DNA from: Aporrectodea caliginosa
Taxonomy: Eukaryota; Annelida; Clitellata; Crassiclitellata; Lumbricidae
NCBI GenBank assembly: GCA_020284085.1
Contig: JACEVL010000807.1
Span: 1,151,001-1,215,000, forward strand
Length of the DNA stretch: 64,000 bases
Direction: 5' to 3'
This document shows, piece after piece, positions 56,633 through 64,000 of the stretch; the stretch's first letter is position 1, and the number at the start of each line of letters is the position of its first letter. The translations under genes and the position numbers were made by a program. The notes under the pieces are model-generated. The model did no database searches. It worked only from the letters and a program-made list of their open reading frames with translations, and was not told where the DNA came from.

Positions 56633-56985
56633 TACACTCTTACACACACACACACGCACACACACACACACACACATACACAAACGCACACCTTCACACA
56701 CACCTACACAATCATACACACACGCATGCCTACACGCACACACGGAGAAACCCCGACTTACTCATCCATACAAATACACGCGTAGGCCCTACATAGGCTA
56801 ATGCATGTATCGATACATATATGCATACATGCACACATACATGCATGCGTACATACATGCATACATACATACATACATTCATACACACCCACACATACAT
56901 ACATACATACATACATACATTCATACACACACCCACACATGCATACATACATACATACATACATGCATACATCCATTCACGCATT
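56633..56985. repeat. (CA)n then (CATA)n microsatellites
   Basis: CA repeats to about 56755, then CATA repeats with CACACCCA interruptions. All open frames here are repeat artefacts. Confidence 0.95.
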
Positions 56986-57619
56986 ACGAACACGCAGTCC
57001 CACGTGCATCCCTCTACTGCCACTCTTCTGCCACTCTGCTATTGCGCATTGACTTAGCCTCATCTGAACCACCACCGCTAGACGGAGTCTCTTCTTTACC
57101 AAGTGTAGCGTCATTGCTGAGTCCAAAACGTTGGCTGTCCGACGTTTACACATACACATCTTTGACATCAGACCTGCAGTGCAACATCCACGTCAGGCTG
57201 TATGACTGGTCGATTATAGTGACTGCACGCTTACGTGTATGAGTGAGACTTACCGAGTGATCTGTCGCAATTTTTACAGTGACTATATGCAATGCAATAC
57301 AATACAATACAGCACCACTCCGTATTTCTAGACACAGTAAAACACGAAAAAACGCAGTAACCAAGAGCTCGTTACTTAGTGATGAGTCAAACGGAACAAG
57401 AGCGCCTTGAGATTGCACATATGCTAAATGCTATGCACTTACACATGCTGTGCGAGATACGGTAGCAGATTGGTCAGAACCCTCGCCTTGTATAACCAGT
57501 AGTGGAAAACTTGTTCTTTCTGCACGCATTTTGACAATGCAGCACCGTTCTTTTACAGTGGTCCCTCCCCATCTAAAATTTTTTGAATTTCCACACTGTA
57601 ATGGTAGCATTTTTAGCTG

Positions 57620-57690
57620 TCATCTGAAGAGTGGCGTCATTGGAAGTTGGAACCTGCCGAAGGGCAGAGAACTTAAAGAAGAAGAATGGT
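57620..57690 (+). repeat. LINE 3' tail fragment
   Basis: Carries GGAACCTGCCGAAGGGCAG then GAACTTAAAGAAGAAG, the same ending as at 22440 and 7680. A flanking phrase GGTAGCATTTTTAGCTGTCA occurs on both sides (57603 and 57687), a likely target-site duplication. Confidence 0.7.
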
Positions 57691-58601
57691 AGCATTTTTA
57701 GCTGTCATCTGAACAAAATTGCTCTATAATTTGAGTGCTGATAGGAACCAGTTGTCACTCGTAGCTATTATTATTATATTCATGAAATATTTCAGAAATA
57801 TTGGGGGATATAAGCAGCTCCGTCCCCCCCACCTCAAGTTTCAGGGGGACCTTCCCCTCTGTTCCCTCTGAGTCTCCGCCCCTGATTATGAATAAACGAA
57901 TATTGATTGATTGATTGACTAGGAGTAGTCTACCACTATATCTGCGTGTTCTCCTAACCAGGGAAGCTTCGTATACAGCCACTCCTGTCACAAACAATGA
58001 AAACTGTTCTCTTCGCCGGAGCTGGGCTGCGAACGACTTTAAGATATCTCTAAGAAACGCCATATAAATACTATGAACGAACGAACGCACAAGTTCGAAT
58101 AATATATATATATTCCTAGACACAGTAATAGACGGACAAATGGACGGACAAATAGACAGCCAAACAGAAGGGCGGACGGACAAACGGAAAGGCAGACGGA
58201 CAAACGGAAGGGCAGAAGGGCATGCAGGCGGTCGGACGAATGAATATGGCGGCTACTCTGTTATCGTGGCGTCTGTATCGATAAAACGCATCGTTTTGTC
58301 CTCTGTCGTTGCGTCTGCACTTGTTAACCGAACTGTCACATTCCTCGGTCTCTCGCAAAGACCAACGCACGCAAAAGTAATCAGTCTTCCGTCTTAAAGT
58401 CATATCCTGCCTTGACTATCTCTAGATTGCGTTGGTTCATCGGCGGAACACGGCCGCCGACGCCGCCGCCGATGCTGTTGCTCGAATGGAACGGCGTTTG
58501 CTCTCTCTCGGTGGATTTATCTAGATGAGTACCGGCGGTGACACGCTATATACGCGTATATTACAATTGAAAGACATTGTCATTCCATCATTTTCAGTTT
58601 C

Positions 58602-58603
<2 letters not shown>

Positions 58604-58680
<77 letters not shown>
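58604..58680. repeat. (AT)n microsatellite
   Basis: About 75 bp of uninterrupted TA dinucleotides. Confidence 0.98.
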
Positions 58681-58682
<2 letters not shown>

Positions 58683-58760
58683 CACAGTATTCTCGTGTTC
58701 GTTTGTTTTCGAACTTACACAACACAACCTGCGCTTTGCTATAAGTACTTAGTTGTGCAG

Positions 58761-59347
58761 TAGTGTTGTTTTAGTTTTGCCTTGAGTTTTAGTTTTAGTT
58801 ATTATTAGTTTTACATGCTAGGTGTTTTAGTTATTATTAGTTTTAGTTATTTCGCCAAGTTTTAGTTTGAGTTATTATTAGTTTCAGAGCTAGGGGTTTT
58901 AGTTAGGCTATTATTAGTTTTAGTTATTTCACCGAGTCTGGCAATATTTTTCCCGCACACAGCTTTTGCACCAAAAAGTATTCACTCGCAACAATCTGTT
59001 TCTAATCGATGCTTAAAATAGTCCTATCCTCCACTAGTTTTAGGTCTACCACCTAAATTTAGTTCGGACATCTGATAAAATTCCAAAGATCGGAAGATTA
59101 CCGAACGAAGTGCTGATTATGAAACGCGTAGGCCTATGAGTACCGGCGCATTGAATATCCTAAGACGTTAGGGTTTCGTTATGTGTTTTCGTTATTATTA
59201 GTTTCGACTGGTTTAGTTTTAGTTTTTATTTCCTTGTCGTTTTCCCTCTAGTTTTCGTTTTAGTTTTAGTTTTAGTTAACTGAAAACTTTTGTTTTCGTT
59301 AACGAAGGTTTTCGTTTTAGTTTTCGTTCACGATAACAACACTATAA
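58761..59347. mobile_element. MITE with TTTTAG-rich interior and 8-bp target duplication
   Basis: Ends TAGTGTTGTTTTAG and GATAACAACACTATAA; flanks TTGTGCAG at 58753-58760 and 59348-59355 are identical. The interior is dominated by AGTTTTAGTTATTATTAG. No coding capacity. Confidence 0.85.
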
Positions 59348-59402
59348 TTGTGCAGTCACTTAATATAAGACAAACTCCCAAGCCCTAAGTATGTGATGTA
59401 TG

Positions 59403-59537
59403 TATGACATGTATGTATGTATGTATGTATGTATGTATGTATGTATGTATGTATGTATGTATGTATGTATGTATGTATGTATGTATGTATGTATGTATGT
59501 ATGTATGTATGTATGTATGTATGTATGTATGTATGTG
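59403..59537. repeat. (GTAT)n microsatellite
   Basis: About 130 bp of near-perfect ATGT repeats. Confidence 0.98.
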
Positions 59538-60384
59538 TGTATGCATGGCCATTTATGTAGCGCCTCACAAGAACCTGGCGTCGTTGAGTCAAAGGCTGAA
59601 TCCACTTTGTTTGATAGTTGACAAGTATAATTATAGTTACAGTGTTTTCGACATCTTTTGCATGGGCCAATCCCCCATTGGTCCAATGACGTCGCCCTCC
59701 CTCTTAATCCAGGCTTAGGGTGGCACTACCCAAAATTATTTCAGTATTACATCACATGAAATTCAGTTCCGTTTCAGTTCTAGTTCCATCCATAACATTC
59801 CGTCACATTTACTCGCATAAAATTGGACCACATTATACGTCGTATTTCTTTAGCTTAAATTTACATTTACGCCAGCATTCGCGTTACATTACGCGGTATA
59901 CTCCGGTGCGCCTGTTATAGACGTCGATCCCTCGTGGAAGTTGCGTGGTGTGGTTGCGTGCTTGATCAGATAGGCCCTGTGATGTCGCCGAGACCGTACT
60001 TTCGACGACACTTAAGCAAACCCCTGCGGAGGCGCGAGCATTAACGAGCGACGGTGTGGGCACAAATCGGTTCCGCCGCGAGAGTGTAGGTCCGAAAAAT
60101 ACTGTGATTCGTTGACGTCGCTTTGTTAGTAATTTGTAGCTTCTATTGCGCCGGTGTCTAATGCATTTGGCGTCAACCGAAGGCACACCAAACATAAACC
60201 GTAATCAAGTCAATATCCCAGAAGCTCAGCAGCCTATACGCGCCGACGGGAAGTCAGCCTATGGTGGTTTTGCAATAGGAAAAAGATGCCTTAAGTTGGG
60301 AAAGAGTTGACATAAACATTTGTAATTATAATTATAATTACGACAGCAAGCTACTTCTAGGATGCTTTACAACGTTAACTATCA

Positions 60385-60910
60385 GCAGCGCAAATGTTAA
60401 GAGTTACACGGAGACTATCTTTGCCAGTGGCTTTCCTCAAGGCTCAGTTCCGGTACCCATTCCTTTCCTCCTTTATACTGCCGACTTCTTAACGCATGAT
60501 GGAAAAATTAGTTCGCAGCCCTGTTATCATTAGTGCGGATACTTTCGAGCCAAAGAACGAGGTTTGTGTTCTCGGTTTTTTCCTAGACAAAGACCTATCA
60601 ATTACTTCACTGGAGTTATGCGGACCAGCTTAGCAATCATAAGACAGCTGAACAGCTGAGGTCTGTTTCGCGGTCTCTCTCGCACAGGATGTGACTCGCC
60701 ATCTCGTGCAAAGCCTAACCCGAGCCGAATCAATTACTGCAATATCGCTTTTACTGGCTTGCCACAGAGCAGTATCACTCGGCTTCAGGCCGAGTGATAC
60801 TGCATCAACGCTGCTGCTCGTCTGATCATGCGATTAAAAAGTTTCAACCATAATTACAAACGCGATAAGAGATCAGTTTCAGTGGCTCAGGATAGGCTAG
60901 ACTCTAGAGC
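60385..60910 (+). pseudogene. Degraded LINE reverse transcriptase (CR1/L2-like)
   Basis: Broken frames read GFPQGSVPVPIPFLLYTADF (family PQGSVLGP-LF-LY) and later SINYCNIAFTGLPQSSITRL and NAAARLIMRL. Stops and shifts separate them. An inverted duplication interrupts the sequence near 60768-60802. Confidence 0.7.
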
Positions 60911-60999
60911 GTAACATAGTACCAGGCTGCTTGTATGACTGTATGAGCTCCCATCTTTCCACTTAACTATCAAATTCTGCAATTAAGACAACGAGATAC

Positions 61000-61345
61000 T
61001 TTAAATATCGTCGTACGGTGCTGTGCCAACAGTCGAAGGAGTCGGAACTGTCTTCGCCCCAGGATCAGATCTGGCACCACACCGCGGCGTGAGCGCAGAT
61101 AATAGACTCGCGTTGAGACTTGGAACTTGAGAAAGAGAAAGAGAGAGACGGAGACACACAGACAGAGAGAAAGAGAAAGCACGTGGGGCGGGTGCAACAT
61201 CTCGACCATTGATCCTTAATATACTCGACCTCATACAGCGGGGAGCGGGGGACCTGAGCCCCGCCGCCGCCGCCTCGTCCAGGGTCCGTCCGTAAGCCCG
61301 CGCTTCCGTCCGTTGGTCCGTCCGTCCGTCCGAGTTGAAATGCGC
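61000..61345. other. GC-rich unassigned stretch
   Basis: Includes CCGCCGCCGCCGCC and (GTCC)n-like runs and is richer in CpG than its surroundings. Open frames on the minus strand have no recognisable domain. A CpG island or promoter is possible but unsupported. Confidence 0.3.
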
Positions 61346-61711
61346 CAATTAGTTAAATGTAGCAAGTAATAGATCGTGATCTCCGTTGGTCGATTGCTTT
61401 AACAACTGGCGCCTAGCGTCAGACTCGGATTTGATGGATTGGTCCCATCAGAAAACGTCCAGCGGGCAGATGCGAAATGGATGCCACGTCGAGCTGCACC
61501 AGCATCATCATCATCATCAGCAGCAGCAGCAGTGGCACGCCATGGCAGTTGCATCCTTCCCCTTGGTCCTGCTGCAGTTGTGTCTGTCGAAGAAGACGGC
61601 GCAAAGGAACTGAGATGCACGAGGAGGTACGTTGAGAAGTAGAAAGACAGACGGGCAGAGAAATCTAGGCACACGTCTTGCGTTATGTGTGCGCCATTGC
61701 ATTGGACGACT

Positions 61712-61965
61712 GAATGAATGAATGAATGAATGAATGAATGAATGAATGAATGAATGAATGAATGAATGAGTGAATGAATGAATGAATGAATGAATGAACG
61801 AATGAATGAATGAACGAATGAATAGGTGAATGAATGAATTAATGAATTAATGAATGAATGAATCAATTAGTGAATGAATGAATAAATGAATGAATAAATG
61901 AATGAATAAATGAATGAATGAATGAGTGAATGAATGAATGAATGAATGAATAGGTGAATTAATGA
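61712..61965. repeat. (GAAT)n microsatellite
   Basis: About 250 bp of TGAA repeats with scattered substitutions. Confidence 0.97.
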
Positions 61966-61989
61966 TCGAGCAAACGAATCAATGAGTTA

Positions 61990-62250
61990 CACAGAAAAAG
62001 AGAAACACACGCACACGTTAAGATCATTAGAGACAGAGATAGAGAGAGATAGACAGACAGACATACAGAGTGAGACAGAGAGAGACAGACAGACAGACAG
62101 ACACAGAGACAGAGACAGGCAGAGATAGAGACAGAGAGAGAGACAGACAGACAGACAGAGACAGACAGACAGAAAGATAGACAGACAAACAAACAAACAG
62201 ACAGAGACAGACATAGAGAGCAAGAGAGAGCGAGAGAGAGACCCGAATGA
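61990..62250. repeat. (AGAC)/(AGAG)-rich simple repeat
   Basis: Purine-rich on this strand. Forms the left half of an imperfect inverted pair with 62320-62560. Confidence 0.9.
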
Positions 62251-62319
62251 GTGACCGAGATAGTGCTTAATGTCAAAGCAGGCCGTTTTAATCTCATGAT
62301 ATGTCCGGATAGCGATGAA

Positions 62320-62560
62320 AAACTCTCTGTCTCCCTGTCCCTCTGTGTCACTGTCTATGTGTGTCTGTCTCTGTGTCTCTGTATCTCTGTGTCTCTGTAT
62401 CTCTGTGTCTCTGTATCTCTCTGTCTGTCTATCTGTGTCTCTGTGTCTGTGTCTCTGTGTCTCTGTCTCTGGGTATCTCTCTGTCTCTCTGTATCTCTCT
62501 GTCTGTATGTCTGTCTGTCTCTGTCTGTCTGTCTCTGTCTCTCTTTATCTCTCTCAGAGG
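62320..62560. repeat. (CTGT)/(CTCT)-rich simple repeat
   Basis: Pyrimidine-rich complement of the preceding block, about 70 bp away. Confidence 0.9.
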
Positions 62561-62679
62561 CGCTAATGAAGATGCTGCGCATCTACTCTCACTGCATCAA
62601 AGCCATCTGTCTCTGAATTGGCCGATAGGTGGATTAAATATTAAAGCATTGAGTGATCGAGGAGAACCTCAGACTCTCA

Positions 62680-62698
62680 CACTCACACACACATACAG

Positions 62699-62784
<86 letters not shown>

Positions 62785-62826
62785 GAACTCACTGACAAAT
62801 GCACATGCACACGCACACACAGCGTC

Positions 62827-62893
<67 letters not shown>

Positions 62894-62922
62894 CACACAC
62901 ACACACACACACACACACAGGG
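62680..62922. repeat. (CA)n microsatellite, two long runs
   Basis: Runs at about 62701-62782 and 62833-62922, separated by a short unique stretch. Confidence 0.98.
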
Positions 62923-63490
62923 AGAGGGACAGAGTGGTCGATCCGATGTGAAGATTGGGAAATCTCGGCATATGCAGTTCATCAGTTAAATTTTTTTAGG
63001 AAGACCGCAAAGTCAAAGGTCACAACATGTGAACTGAAAACAGAAATGAGGAATGGAGGGGGTCCTAAGTGGGTCCTTTATCTGACGTCCCTTAAGAAAG
63101 ACCCCAAGGCGAGTGCTGGAAGCGAAACTCCGTGGGGTCCATGCAAGGGCTGTGCCTCTGGAACTCAGAAGGCTGTGCCCCTGATGCTGAAAACATTTTC
63201 ATAATAAATCATATGTTCGTAGATTCTCACATTAGTGAGCACTTCATTCCTCTTATTACTTCCACGTTGCATCGCTAGACTTTCCTTTTAGAAGTGCAAT
63301 CTTTCTCGTTATATTCGTCATTTACATGTAGGCTATGTATGTTTAACATTGGTGAATATATCCAACTTATCCAACTCAGATATAACGAGTACACCGACCG
63401 TACACTGTCGGTGTGGAGATATGCATCCACATACATACGTGCACACACGCACACACATATACACCCATACCGCATATATATGTGTATTAG
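62923..63490. other. Unassigned DNA with a SINE body fragment
   Basis: Near 63360-63420 the SINE phrase AACGAGTACACCGACCGTAC and ACTGTCGGTG is present. Nothing else recognised. Confidence 0.45.
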
Positions 63491-64000
63491 GGTGGAGTGA
63501 AAAAAGCGAAAATTAGACATCCGAAAAGTAATTGCAACCAAAAGTTTAAAAATTTTTACTGTCTTCCGCCCCCATGTGCACCAGAGGGCCAAAGTTATGA
63601 AAAATGGCTTGTTTTCGAGAAAACTGCAGGTTTTCTTTAACACAATTTTAATTGAAAACTAATTAACTGCCATTCAATATACCGTTGGATAGAGCTCTTT
63701 AAACTAAATAAAATGATATATTACCCATCAGAATATGTCCATATTTGTCGAAGTTATTAACTTTTTACCATTTCCCATGGGTCGCGACATGTCGCTAAGT
63801 CTGAAAACGGTTAAACACTAATAACTTTTTGTCCTTCGAGATATTTTAACGCATATAATTAAGTCATTCGCTCCGAACCGCCTTTCTAACGGTACATTGT
63901 GATGCGGGATTGTTTAACAGTACACATTAAATTTTGTATTAATTTTATAACAGTTTTAGTATAGTTTTGTTTGCAATCTTTCATTCATTCTGTTATCATT
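63491..64000. other. Possible transposon arm cut by the window end
   Basis: GGTGGAGTGAAAAAAGCGAA opens an AT-rich, non-coding stretch whose style resembles the arms of the 13435-15962 element, but there is no direct match. Without the right side its nature cannot be decided. Confidence 0.25.

Noticed and set aside
56566..57057. Thr-His or Cys-Met-Tyr-Val repeat proteins
   Set aside because: Translations of CA and CATA microsatellites in several frames on both strands.
58116..58403. Cysteine/proline-rich minus-strand frames
   Set aside because: Derived from an imperfect GGACAAA/GACAGAC simple repeat.

Overview
This window looks like a gene-poor-looking, intron-rich animal genome segment. Splice sites are GT-AG, introns run from a few hundred bases to about 2 kb, and tRNA-derived SINEs, LINE tails, hAT-type MITEs and long microsatellite blocks are abundant. 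The motif TAGGCCTA and the mix of repeats suggest a marine invertebrate, perhaps a deuterostome such as an echinoderm or hemichordate. That guess rests on general impression and is weak; the sequence alone does not fix the species.

Layout. (1) Positions 1-7858, + strand: C-terminal exons of a nardilysin-like M16 metallopeptidase gene. A block of about 2,917 bp holding four exons (here A-B-C-D) is tandemly repeated almost identically: two full periods and part of a third. Two further exons (E, F) follow in single copy. The repeated order breaks the reading frame at the A-to-B junction, and the segment between E and F is missing. (2) 7.6-18.6 kb: transposon graveyard with LINE and SINE tails, LTR-like remnants around a 170-bp direct repeat, a broken DUF4371-type hAT transposase, a 2.5-kb element with about 690-bp inverted arms interrupted by a hAT MITE, a tandem-repeat-cored element, and an hAT MITE with perfect target duplications. 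(3) 18.7-24.5 kb: a 20-bp minisatellite, an intact two-exon PIF/Harbinger transposase, two 5'-truncated LINEs and a 61-bp satellite. (4) 24.5-30.3 kb: mostly unassigned DNA with several MITEs. (5) 30,316-51,366, - strand: a complete Golgi alpha-mannosidase II gene (MAN2A type). It has 22 coding exons whose phases all join, giving a predicted 1,167-residue type II membrane enzyme. Its introns carry SINEs, MITEs and minisatellites. (6) 51.4-64 kb: intergenic DNA dominated by TAGGCCTA-rich sequence, MITEs, a degraded LINE and very long simple repeats.

The two host genes are functionally unrelated: a zinc endopeptidase-like gene and an N-glycan-trimming glycosidase. They are separated by more than 20 kb of mobile DNA. 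I saw no operon, CRISPR array, rRNA or convincing functional tRNA gene. Exon boundaries were placed by hand from splice consensus, reading phase and remembered family sequence; no transcript data or database search was available.
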